NCBI RefSeq assembly: GCF_002127325.2
Contig: NC_035433.2
Span: 121,678,326 to 121,742,325 of the forward strand
DNA from: Helianthus annuus
Taxonomy: Eukaryota > Streptophyta > Magnoliopsida > Asterales > Asteraceae
Reading direction: 5' to 3'
Length of the DNA: 64,000 nucleotides
Below the pieces are notes generated by a model. The model saw only the letters and a program-made list of their open reading frames with translations, did no database searches and had not been told where the DNA came from. The position numbers were made by a program, and so were the translations under genes. Below, piece by piece: positions 48,223-59,292 of this stretch (the first letter of the stretch is position 1; the number at the start of each line of letters is the position of its first letter).

Positions 48223-49413
48223 CAAACAAACACGAAGCATATATACCATTCACAAGGAACGTACCATTGACCACATTGTTATCATCCTGAGCCTGGCGCG
48301 CATTGATGTTGAAGGTTCGGGCGCGAGGTGCTTGCTACTGTTGCTGCTGCTATTGTTGGGGCTACTGCTGCTGGGGCTCTTGCTTCACCACCCTGTTCGG
48401 GCACATGTTCGCGAAGTGGTTGGGATCACCACACGCGAAGCAAGCTCTAGTATGGATTGCGGGTGCAGGAGCCGCTTGCTGGCCTTGAGGAGCGGGAAGT
48501 AGAGCTTGTTGAGCAGGAGCTGAAGCTGTAGCTTGACGAGGACCAGTACGGCAGTTTGCGGTGAAGTGGCCGTACATGTTGCAATGCACACAGTATCTGC
48601 AGGCGATTCCCACTGGGTGATGATAGGTACAAGTCGGGCAGGCCGGGTGAGGACCCGTATAAGCACGCTTTGCAGGCGGTGCTAGGGTAACCGGTGCCAC
48701 GACTTGGCGGTGTTGAGTCTGCTGAGCCAGTACAGCTTGGAGCGGGGCAGCGGTAGTGACAGCACAGTTCTCATTGCTCGAGTTGCTGTTGTTTTTCCTC
48801 TTGCGACGAGAGGACTTTGAAGTCTGCGGAGCGGCGGCGGTTTAAGCGGTTGCGGCAGTGGTAGCTTGATGCAGGTTCTTGGAAGCTTTATCCTAGAAAC
48901 CAGACTTGACTCGCTTGTCGTTGATCTCAGCGGCAAGCAGGTAAGTTTCCTTGGTTGTTGCTGGTTTTGAAGCTTGCACAAAGTCTGCGACACAATCCGG
49001 CAGAGCTCGGATATACTTCTTGATCGTCACATCGGGAGTCTTAACTTGATCCGGACAGATTATGCTTAGCTACTTGAAGCGAGCAGTCAAAGCAGCATTG
49101 TCACCATCCTTCTGCTTGATATGCCAGAATTCGTCCTCCAACTTTTGGCGCTCGTGGGGAGGGCAGAACTCTTCCATCATGACGTCCTTCAACTCATCCC
49201 ACGTCAAACCGTAAGCTGCATCATTTCCGCATTTGTTTCTCTCGGCTGTCCACTAGTCTAAAGCGCGGGACTGGAAGACGCTGGTGGCGTTAAGAGTGTG
49301 GAGATCATCAGGACAGCCACTCTGGCGCAGGGTGACCTCGATTGAATCAAACCATTGGAACAAGGCAGTAGGACCTCCTTCGCCGGTAAATTCTTTCGAA
49401 CCGCAAGCTTTGA
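48223..49413 (-). pseudogene. Gag of element D, 3' part
   Basis: Minus strand from 49,413: SKEFTGEGGPTALFQWFDSI, then capsid-like text with DELKD and EEFCPPHERQKLEDEFW in following frames, then zinc knuckles CVHCNMYGHFTANC and CFACGDPNHFANMC near 48,590-48,400. Stops and frame changes interrupt it (for example near 48,844 and 48,893). The 5' end of gag is displaced to the far side of element F, outside the window. Confidence 0.8.
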
Positions 49414-50249
49414 TGTTACACCCCAAAAATACCACTTAGGGAGTGTCCCTGATAGGCGTGTGACGTACCAGCAATGAGCCACTAATTACATAGAACTCAT
49501 ATGTGACAACTCGAGTTACCAAGATTCCACTTTCGCATTTATTGCACGTTCACTGTTTGTTTAGTACTTACTTACACAATTTGTTTGCGTTGTAACTATA
49601 TACGTTTTGATTTGATAAAGTTTTGCGAATGATTTGACAAATACATGAACTTGGTGATGAAACTGTAAACTGTATGTCTTGTACATATATTTATGTAATA
49701 GATAATACTTAAGGGTGCTTAGTGTTGATAGTGAAATCTTAACAACTCTTAACCCTAATCTCCTTCACTAATCATTCTCACAATCATCATACGTACTTCA
49801 ACATTTCTCTACAATCATCTTCTTGGCACAAGCTCTCAATCATCACTCTTGATTCCTCTCTTTATCTGGAATCAATCCAAGGTAATTGTTTAATGATTTC
49901 TTGTTGTTAATCCTTGATTATGTGATTCCTGCAAAAACCCTAGTTCTAAATACAATAGTTCTGTGTTTATTGATTGATTCTGATTATTGTGAAATGATTA
50001 TGATTAGTTGTGTAATCACTTTCCTGACAATTAGATGCATAATATGTTAGAATTGTTAACTGTTGATTTGATTACAGCACTAGCAATGCTCTGGGATTAG
50101 GGTTCTGATCGTAGTCTTCTGAAAACGTAACTGTTCCATTGATTCTGTAAAGGGTTTTGGAATTCACGCATGTTGAAAACTCTGAGTTTTATAAGGAATG
50201 ATTGTCTGAGTTTTATGCTTATATGCCTTGTCTGAGTTTTAATATGATG

Positions 50250-50950
50250 CATTGTCCGAATTTTTATGCTTGAAACCTTGTCCGAAGTTTTATGCTTAGT
50301 TGCCTAGTCCGAACTTTTGACTTGTGATATGAGGTCCGAACTTTGAATCTTGTATTGTATGGTCCGAACTTTAAATCTTGTAATGGTCCGAGTTTTTATA
50401 AAGGGGCAATGGTCCGACTTTTATATATATAGTATATAAGGTCCGAATTTTTGTAACAAACAAGTAGGGTCCGAGTTTTCTTAATGAATGCACATGTCCG
50501 AGTTTTGTGAATAAGGGTTGGGGGTCCAAATTTTTGATCAGGGAAACCAAGGTCCGAATTTTTATGTGTGAGATGCATAGGTCCGAAGTTTAGATAAGTT
50601 GGAGGTTGGTCCGAGTTTGTGGGGGGGGGGGTTGTTGTCCGAGTTTTGCTTATACACCCAGTGTCCGAGTTTCAATCCATGATCTCTTGTCCGAATTTTT
50701 GATTAAGTAAAGCATGTGTCCGACTTTGCTTGATTATACATGTCCGACTTTTCTTGTGATGCACCTAGGTCCGACCTTGTACATAAGGACACTAGCTCCG
50801 ACCTTTTGCGAAGCTTACTTGGCCCGAATATTGTTTGATTTATTGTTCCGACAATTGCTTGGATATGTATATGATCCGACTTTTGATAATGAGCACATGA
50901 TCCGAGTTTGTTGATGCTATATGTATGAATAAGCGAATAAGTGTCTGAGT
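50250..50950. repeat. TCCGA-motif array in the E LTR
   Basis: About 23 exact TCCGA motifs, mostly as GTCCGA(A/G)TTTT, plus variants (GTCCAAATTT, GGCCCGAATA), all in the same orientation and spaced roughly 20-45 bp by otherwise unique sequence. The same array is in the 3' LTR at about 57,475-58,165. Confidence 0.85.
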
Positions 50951-51344
50951 TTATGGCAAACACCAGTGTTAAAGCCTACTGTATGTTTCTGTATATGATT
51001 GGATGCTACTGTATGCAACTGGATAATCCTGTATGTGTGAGCAATCTTTCTCATATCATTCTGTACACAATTGTCACACATAACACGATTTCTTGGATAC
51101 CAAAGACTTGTAAACCCTAATTGAATATAAACACTTACGTCGTGTTATGTGCAATGTACCTTAGGTCGTGTGTAACGGATCTAACTATTAATTAACACTA
51201 GAAGCAATAACATACCGAGCAAACCAAGGTGAGTTCACACTTCTTACCAAGGCATGGGATTCCCGGGGATTGGGAATGGGTTGAATGATGGGATTGAACA
51301 ATTTCTCGTACTTACACGATTACTAGACTATCTACCATGGTCCT

Positions 51345-51600
51345 CAGGTTAAGCAGGACACTTACGTAAAACCTACGTAAACAAGTATATGCTACTGTCT
51401 TCCGGAGTCAGGAAGGACACTTACGTAAAACCTACGTAAACTCATACATGCTACTGTCTTCCGGAGTCAGGAAGGACACTTACGTAAAACTTACGTAAAC
51501 CCCACGCGTACCACTGTCCTCGGGTAAAGAAGGACACTTACGTAAAACCTACTTAAAGCTCGTACGTACTACTGTTCTCGGGTTAAGAAGAACACTTATG
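51345..51600. repeat. ~60-bp tandem repeat in the E LTR
   Basis: Five units centred on GGACACTTACGTAAAACCTA with TACGTAAAC, the middle ones also sharing GTCTTCCGGAGTCAGGAA. Each unit has TTACGTAA-like inverted halves. The same array is at about 58,570-58,815 in the 3' LTR. Confidence 0.85.
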
Positions 51601-52062
51601 GTTACGATAGTCTAGTGTATATGCAAACATGGGAAGCCCCACTAATAGAACATACTATCGGCCTAGTAGAGCCACCCGTTACGGAACAGACTTACTATTA
51701 CGTACTTACTTACTGTGAACTCGCTCAACTAGTTGTTGACTTTCTGTTACATGCCTTGCAGGTCGTTAGGTATACATGGAGCTTGCACAGGGAGGCACGG
51801 TCGTTGTGGACAAGGATCGTGAATGCTTTGATTAAACATATTGACATTACATACTTTATTTATGTGGTGCTTTTACTCATATGCTTCCGCTAAACTTTGT
51901 CATTATACTTATGTTTTGGAACACCTTTCATATGGATTGGTTTGGTTTAAATACATTTACTTTTACGACTTACATTGTTCTATATGATTGGTGGCTTGAT
52001 CCTGGTCAGTCACGCTCCGAAGCGGTGATACCCCGCAGGTGGATTTTGGGGGTGTGACAGAT

Positions 52063-52074
52063 TGGTATCAGAGC
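52063..52074 (+). other. Primer binding site (tRNA-iMet) of E
   Basis: TGGTATCAGAGC starts three bases after the 5' LTR end. Confidence 0.92.
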
Positions 52075-52379
52075 CATTGGTTATAGAGAACTTGGTTTGA
52101 ATATGGGGAAAACATTTTTATTAAAACCAGACTATAACCAGTACAGTGCTCAACGATCCACAACGACGCCTCGCTCCACGTGCAAGACTCAACATCCTAG
52201 GTAATAAGGTTTATGTTTATTGCCTACATGCTAGAACTACATAGGACTTTGCTCGTGGTATGCTTAGATTACATTGTCTACTATTCGTTATTGCTTGAGA
52301 ACACTTGTGTGCTTACTCTCTTCTGTCATCGCACTATTCGCGAACCTCTCTCACTTACGTTACTTTTGCTATCAAGATC

Positions 52380-53545
52380 ATGGCCGGACGTATCAACTTG
52401 ACTCAAGCCCAGTTGACGGCTCTCATTAACGAACGAGTTGCTGCGGCACTTGCAGCCATACAAACGGGAGGTCAACACGCTCAGCCACCTGTTTACACCT
52501 TCAAAACTCTCAAGGATTGCCGACCTAGTACCTTCAGTGGTACTGAGGGAGTTGTAGGCCTCCTCCATTGATTCGAGAGGCTCAAAACGGACTTTGAGGT
52601 GTGTGATTGCCCTGAGTCTCGTAGAGTAAATTTTGCTACTGGAACACTCGCTGCATTAACCTGGTGGGAAGCACAGGTTCAGATGTTAGGACTGGCAGCT
52701 GCTAATGCCACCCCTGGAATGAGTTCAAGGACCTAATTAAGGAAGAGTTTTGCAGTCGGGAAGACATCCACAATCTGGAGGTGGAGTTCCTCAACTTACG
52801 GATGGCGGGGTCCGAAATTGAGGCTTATACGAAGAGATCAAATGAATTAGCCACATTTTGTCCCACCATGGTAGACCCTCCCACCAAACACATCGAGCTG
52901 TATCTCAAGGGTCTGGTGCAAGAAATTCAGAGTCATGTGACCGCAGCTAATCTTGGCACTATCCAGCAAGTCACTCGGCTTGCTCATCGTCTCACAGACC
53001 AGGCAGTAGAACAAAACAAACTACCGAAATGTGTTAAAGCTGCTACTACATGTGCTTCTAGTGACAACAAACGCAAGTGGGATGGAGACCTGAGCAAGGG
53101 GTTAATTCCGGTTCAGCCTTTGGCGCAGCAGCAAAAGATAGATGACTACCAGAGTCCCAGTCAGCAGTTTTCTAGTAGTCGTGGGCAGAGTGGATATCGA
53201 GGAAATCATCCAAAGTGTAACAGATGCAATAGGCACCACAGCGGTCAGTGCAACAAGGGTCGTTGTCAGAGGTGTCTCAAGATAGGTCATGAAGCTAAGG
53301 ATTGTCGAAGCTCACGTCCTGTAACCCAAGAACAGCAACGGCTGCCTCAATCTCCACAGAATCAGCAGCAACAACAGACTTTTAAAGGATGTTTTCAGTG
53401 TGATGCTAAAGATCACTACAAGAGACATTGTCCGCAAATAAACCAGGACCAGACTCAGAACCACGACCATGGAAACAGGAACGACAATGGGGATAGCTTT
53501 GGGGGAAACAATGGAAACAATGACGCCGGGGCCGCGTGTACGTGA
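52380..53545 (+). pseudogene. Gag of element E, broken
   Basis: Start ATG at 52,380 (MAGRINLTQAQLTALINERV). Capsid-like text CRPSTFSGTEGV ends in TGA near 52,570. The frame resumes with FERLKTDFEVCDCPESRRV and TWWEAQVQ, then shifts near 52,715. From 52,781 it is open to 53,545: EFLNLRMAGSEIEAYTKRSN, then three Cys-rich segments CNRCNRHHSGQC, CQRCLKIGHEAKDC and CFQCDAKDHYKRHC, and an Asn/Gly-rich end. The zinc knuckles look intact. Confidence 0.87.
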
Positions 53546-56500
53546 TTGGTCAGGGTGACGCAAGGAGCGATCCTAACTTAATAATGGGTAAGTTTCTTCT
53601 CGACGACTTTTATGTTACTGTCTTGTTTGATTTGGGTGTGGATACCAGTTATATGTCCTTGAAAGTTAGTCAAATGTTAAAACGTGCACCAACTCCCTTG
53701 AACACCAAGCATGTTGTAGAATTGGCTAATGGTAAAAGTCTAGAGGCCACACATAGTTCAGGGTCTTGATCTTATCCTCGCTGGTCAGACGTTCTCTATC
53801 GACCTCATTCCTATAGTTCTGGGTAGCACCTATAGCTCGCGCACCGTATCCCTTAGCTCCATCATAATTGGAAGAACGATTGACGCAGCTACAAGAACTC
53901 TTGGATAAGGGATTTATCCGACCTATCTCTTCGCCTTGGGGAGCTCTCGTGCTATTTGTGAAGAGGAAAGACGGTACCTTTGGAATGTGTATTGATTACC
54001 GTGAACTCAACAAAGTGACTGTGAAGAATCGATATCCTCTTCCACGTATTGGCGACTTATTCGACCAGTTGCAAGGGTCGAGCTACTACTCCAAGATTTA
54101 TCTGAGGTCAGGTTACCATCAGCTGAGAGTCCGGGATGAGGATGTCTCCAAGACAGCATTCAGAACTCGCTACGGCCATTACGAGTTTCAAGTCATGCCA
54201 TTCGGGCTAACGAACGCACCTGCAGTTTTCATGGACCTTATGAACAGGGTGTGCAAACCCTATCTAGACAAGTTGTAATTGTTTTTACCGACGATATTCT
54301 GATCTACTCCAAGAGTCAGGAGGAACACGAGCAGCACTTGCGACTTATTTGGGAACTCCTTCGAAAGGAACAACTGTACGCCAAGTTTTCAAAATGCGAC
54401 TTCTGGCTTCGTGAAGTCCACTTTCTAGGCCATGTGGTAAACAAGAATGGGATTCACGTTGATCCATCCAAGGTAGATTCGATCAGGAACTGGCCTACAC
54501 CGCGTACACCAACGGAAATACGCCAATTCTTGGGTTTGGCGGGTTATTACAGACGGTTCGTTAAAGACTTCTCTCCAAGATCGCACAGTCGCTTACTTTG
54601 TTGACACAGAAAGGTGTTACCTATCGTTGGGGTAATACACAAGAAACGGCTTTTCAGTACCTAAAGGATAGACTCTGCAGCACGCCTATTCTCTCATTGC
54701 CAGAGGGCACGGATGATTTTGTGGTCTATTGTGACGCGTCGATTTAGGGTCTTGGTTGTGTATTGATGCAAAGGGATAAAGTCATTGCCTTCGCTTCGCG
54801 GCAACTTAAAGTTCATGAACGGAACTATACTACACACGATTTAGAGCTGGGAGCTGTTGTTTTCGCGCTTAAGATATGGCGACACTACCTGTACGGTACC
54901 AGGTGCACTATTTACACCGATCACAGGAGTCTCGAGCATATCTTCAAGCAGAAGGAATTGAACATGCGTCAACGACGATGGGTTGAACTACTGAATGATT
55001 ACGAATGTGCCATCAAGTACCATCCAGGCAAAGCCAATGTTGTGGCTGACGCTCTCAGTCGAAAAGACACTCTACCTAGGCGTGTACGAGCCTTGCAGCT
55101 CACTATTCAGTCTAGTCTTCCTGCACAGATACGAGACGCTCAGGTAGAAGCATTGAAACCAGAAAACGTAAGGGCTGAAGCCTTACGCGGCTCAAGGCAA
55201 CGATTAGAACAAAGGGAAGACGGCGCCTACTATGTAACAGGACGCATTTGGGTCCCACTGTATGGCGGTTTACGAGAACTTGTTATGGATGAAGCTCACA
55301 AGTCTCGCTACTCGGTACATCCAGGTTCAGACAAAATGTACCACGATCTTAGAACTACGTACTGGTGGCCTAGCATTAAGGCTCACATAGCAACTTACGT
55401 CGGCAAGTGTTTGACCTGTGCGAGGGTCAAGACGGAGTACCAGAAACCCTCAGGCCTACTTCAGCAACCCAAGATACCACAGTGGAAATGGGAAGAAATT
55501 TCCATGGATTTTGTTACTGGCCTGCCTAGATCCCAGCGTGGGAATGATACCATTTGGGTGATCGTGGATCGACTCACAAAGTCTGCTCATTTCTTGGCTA
55601 TCAAAGAAACGGATAAGTTCTCTACCTTAGCAGACGTATACTTGAAAGAAGTTGTTTCGAGGCATGGAGTGCCAACCTCCATTATTTCGGATCGGGATGC
55701 ACGATTCACTTCAGAACTATGGCAAGCAATGCACAGATCTTTTGGCTCTCGATTAGACATGAGCACAGCATATCACCCTCAGACGGATGGGTAGTCTGAG
55801 CGCACTATTCAAACTCTTGAAGACATGCTTCGGGCGTGTGTTATCGATTTCGGCAACAGCTGGGAAAAACATCTTCCGTTAGTGGAGTTTTCGTACAATA
55901 ACAGTTACCACACCAGCATTCAAGCCGCTCCATTCGAGGCATTGTACGGATGTAAATGTCGGTCACCTCTCTGTTGGGCAGAGGTGGGGGATAGTCAGAT
56001 CACAGGTCCAGAAATGGTAGTTGATGCTACTGAACGAATTGCACAGATACGACAACGCATGGCGGCAGCTCGCGACCGTCAAAAAAGTTACGCTGATAAG
56101 CGCAGGAAACCACTCGAGTTCCAAGTTGGTGATCGAGTGCTACTCAAAGTCTCACCCTAGAAGGGTGTAGTTCGTTTTGGTAAACGGGGCAAGCTCAATC
56201 CGCGGTACGTTGGACCGTTCGAGATCATTGAAAGAATAGGCAAAGTAGCCTACAGACTAAATCTACCAGCTGAACTCGGTCCAGTTCACAACGTATTCCA
56301 CGTGTCGAATCTGAAGAAATGTCTGTCAGATGAGACCCTCATAGTTCCTTTGAAGGAACTCACTATCAACGAACAGTTGCACTTCGTCGAGGAACCAGTT
56401 GAAATCACGGACCGGGACGTTAAGGTCCTCAATCATACTAGAAACCTCTTGTACGAGTTCGTTGGAACTCCCGTCGTAGCCCAGAGTTCACCTGGGAACG

Positions 56501-56610
56501 AGAAGACCAAATGAAACTCAAGTATCCCCAGTTATTCGAAAACCGTGCAACCACTACTGAGGCTGAAGCTACTACAGAATTTCGGGACGAAATTCCAAAT
56601 CAACGGGGGG
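53536..56610 (+). pseudogene. Pol of element E (protease, RT, RNase H, integrase, chromodomain-like end), broken
   Basis: Protease: VLFDLGVDTSYMSL, with Leu where D-S/T-G expects Ser/Thr. A deletion near 53,820 removes the protease-RT spacer. [37 protein letters not shown] and [10 protein letters not shown], split by a shift near 54,275. Another shift lies near 54,585. RNase [11 protein letters not shown] then TAG at 54,745, then [20 protein letters not shown] and [13 protein letters not shown]. Integrase: [56 protein letters not shown] then TAG at 55,792; TAG again at 56,158 before [12 protein letters not shown]; a shift near 56,450 before the chromodomain-like [18 protein letters not shown]. 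Confidence 0.88.
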
Positions 56611-56715
56611 ATGATGTGACACCCCAGGAAAACCAGTAAACGATACAACTTACCTAGCTTCCTCAGTAACCGCATGCTAAATTTCGGGACGAAATTTCTT
56701 TCAAGTTGGGGATAA
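56575..56715 (+). other. Duplicated polypurine-tract module of E
   Basis: AATTTCGGGACGAAATTCC followed by GGGGGGATGATGTGACACCC at about 56,578-56,626, and AATTTCGGGACGAAATTTC followed by AAGTTGGGGATAATGTGACA at about 56,681-56,722. The second is the functional tract. The first looks like a copy including a false LTR start, and pol is coded through it. Confidence 0.75.
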
Positions 56716-59287
56716 TGTGACAACTCGAGTTTTCAAGATTCCACTTTCGCATTTATTGCACGTTCACTGTTTGTTTAGTACTTACTTACACAATTTGTTT
56801 GCGTTGTAACTATATACGTTTTGATTTGATAAAGTTTTGCGAATGATTTGACAAATACATGAACTTGGTGATGAAACTGTAAACTGTATGTCTTGTACAT
56901 GTATTTGTGTAATAGATAATACTTAAGGGTGCTTAGTGTAAATAGTGAAATTTTAACAACTCTTAACCCTAATCTCCTTCACTAATCATTCTCACAATCA
57001 TCATACGTACTTCAACATTTCTCTACAATTCTCTCTACAATCATCTTCTTGGCACAAGCTCTCAATCATCACTCTTGATTCCTCTCTTTATCTGGAATCA
57101 ATCCAAGGTAATTGTTTAATGATTTCTTGTTGTTAATCCTTGATTATGTGATTCCTGCAAAAACCCTAGTTCTACATACAATAGTTCTGTGTTTATTGAT
57201 TGATTCTGATTATTGTGAAATGATTATGATTAGTTGTGTAATCACTTGCCTGACAATTAGATGCATAATATGTTAGAATTGTTAACTGTTGATTTGATTA
57301 CAGCACTAGCAATGCTCTGGGATTAGGGTTCTGATCGTAGTCTTCTGTAAACGTAACTGTTCCATTGATTCTGTAAAGGGTTTTGGAATTCACGCATGTT
57401 GAAAACTCTGAGTTTTATAAGGAATGATTGTCTGAGTTTTATGCTTATATGCCTTGTCTGAATTTTAATATGATGCATTGTCCGAATTTTATTCTTGAAA
57501 CCTTGTCCGAAGTTTTATGCTTAGTTGCCTAGTCCGAACTTTTGACTTGTGATATGAGGTCCGAACTTTGAATCTTGTATTGTATGGTCCGAACTTTAAA
57601 TCTTGTAATGGTCCGGGTTTTTATCAAGGGGCAATGGTCCGACTTTTATATATATAGTATATAAGGTCTGAATTCTTGTAACAAACAAGTAGGGTCCGAG
57701 TTTTCTTAATGAATGCACATGTCCGAGTTTTGTGAATAAGGGTTGGGGGTCCAAATTTTTGATCAGGGAAACCAAGGTCCGAATTTTTATGTGTGAGATG
57801 CATAGGTCCGAAGTTTAGATAAGTTGGAGGTTGGTTCGAGTTTGTGGGGGGGGGGGGTTGTTGTCCGAGTTTTGCTTATACACCCATTGTCCGAGTTTCA
57901 ATCCATGATCTCTTGTCCGAATTTTTGATTAAGTAAAGCATGTGTCCGACTTTGCTTGATTATACATGTCCGAGTTTTCTTGTGATGCACCTAGGTCCGA
58001 CCTTGTACATAAGGACACTAGGTCCGACCTTTTGCGAAGCTTACTTGGCCCGAATATTGTTTGATTTATTGTTCCGACAATTGCTTGGATATGTATATGA
58101 TCCGACTTTTGATAATGAGCACATGATCCGAGTTTGTTGATGCTATATGTATGAATAAGCGAATAAGTGTCTGATTTTATGGCAAACACCAGTGTTAAAG
58201 CCTACTGTATGTTTCTGTATATGATTGTATGCTACTGTATGCAACTGGATGATCTTGTATGTGTGAGCAATCTTTCTCATATCATTCTGTACACAATTGT
58301 CACACAGAACACAATTGCTTGGATACCAAAGAATTGTAAACCCTAATTGAATATAAACACTTACGTCGTGTTATGTGCAATGTACCTTAGGCCGTGTGTA
58401 ACGGATCTAACTATTAATTAACACTAGAAGCAATAACATACCGAGCAAACCAAGGTGAGTTCACACTTCTTAACAAGGCATGGGATTCCCGGGGATTGGG
58501 AATGGGTTGAATGATGGGATTGAACAATTTCTCATACTTACACGATTACTAGACTATCTACCATGGTCCTCAGGTTAAGAAGGACACTTACGTAAAACCT
58601 ACGTAAACAAGTATATGCTACTGTCTTCCGGAGTCAGGAAGGACACTTACGTAAAACCTACGTAAACTCATACATGCTACTGTCTTCCGGAGTCAGGAAG
58701 GACACTTACGTAAAACTTACGTAAACCCCACGCGTACCACTGTCCTCGGGTAAAGAAGGACACTTACGTAAAACCTACTTAAAGCTCGTACATACTACAG
58801 TTCTCGGGTTAAGAAGAACACTTATGGTTACGAATAGTCTAGTGTATATGCAAACATGGGAAGCCCCCACTAATAGAACATACTATCGGCCTAGTAGAGC
58901 CACCCGTTACTGAACAGACTTACTATTACGTACTTACTTACTGTGAACTCGCTCAACTAGTTGTTGACTTTCTGTTACATGCCTTGCAGGTCGTTAGGTA
59001 TACATGGAGCTTGCACAGGGAGGTGCGGTCGTTGTGGACAAGGATCGTGAATGCTTTGATTAAACATATTGACATTACATACTTTATTTATGTGGTGCTT
59101 TTACTCATATGCTTCCGCTAAACTTTGTCATTATACTTATGTTTTGGAACACCGTTCATATGGATTGGTTTGGTTTAAATACATTTACTTTTACTACTTA
59201 CATTGTTCTATATGATTGGTGGCTTGATCCTGGTCAGTCACACTCCCAAGCGGTGATACCCCGCAGGTGGATTTTGGGGGTGTGACA
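56716..59287 (+). repeat. 3' LTR of E
   Basis: 2572 bp, with both motif arrays and the same ends as the 5' LTR. Confidence 0.92.
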
Positions 59288-59292
59288 TCATA

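Larger units (their letters stand above)
36749..49413 (-). mobile_element. Ty3 element D (minus), broken and host to nested insertions
   Basis: Pieces on the minus strand in coding order: gag 49,413-48,223, protease 39,592-39,255, RT/RNase H to about 37,681, integrase to 36,749. Interrupted by element F (from 49,414), element G (39,593-48,217) and a Copia-like solo LTR (37,075-37,527). The integrase is cut in its catalytic core and fused to an LTR fragment. It is the oldest layer of the nest. Confidence 0.85.
49502..52059 (+). repeat. 5' LTR of E
   Basis: 2558 bp. It has a TCCGA-motif array at about 50,250-50,950 and a roughly 60-bp tandem array at about 51,345-51,600. Confidence 0.92.
49502..59287 (+). 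mobile_element. Ty3 chromovirus E, complete ends, broken genes
   Basis: 9786 bp, LTRs 49,502-52,059 and 56,716-59,287 (TGTGACAACTCGAG...GGGGGTGTGACA), duplication tcata at 49,497-49,501 and 59,288-59,292. iMet primer site at 52,063-52,074; polypurine tract AAGTTGGGGATAA just before 56,716. LTRs are about 99 % alike by eye, with an 11-bp duplication near 57,020 in the right copy. Gag-pol has many stops, shifts and one deletion. Confidence 0.92.

Noticed and set aside
50250..50950. CRISPR-like arrangement of short repeats with unique spacers
   Set aside because: Plant LTR, 5-11 bp motifs, no cas genes; treated as a motif array instead.
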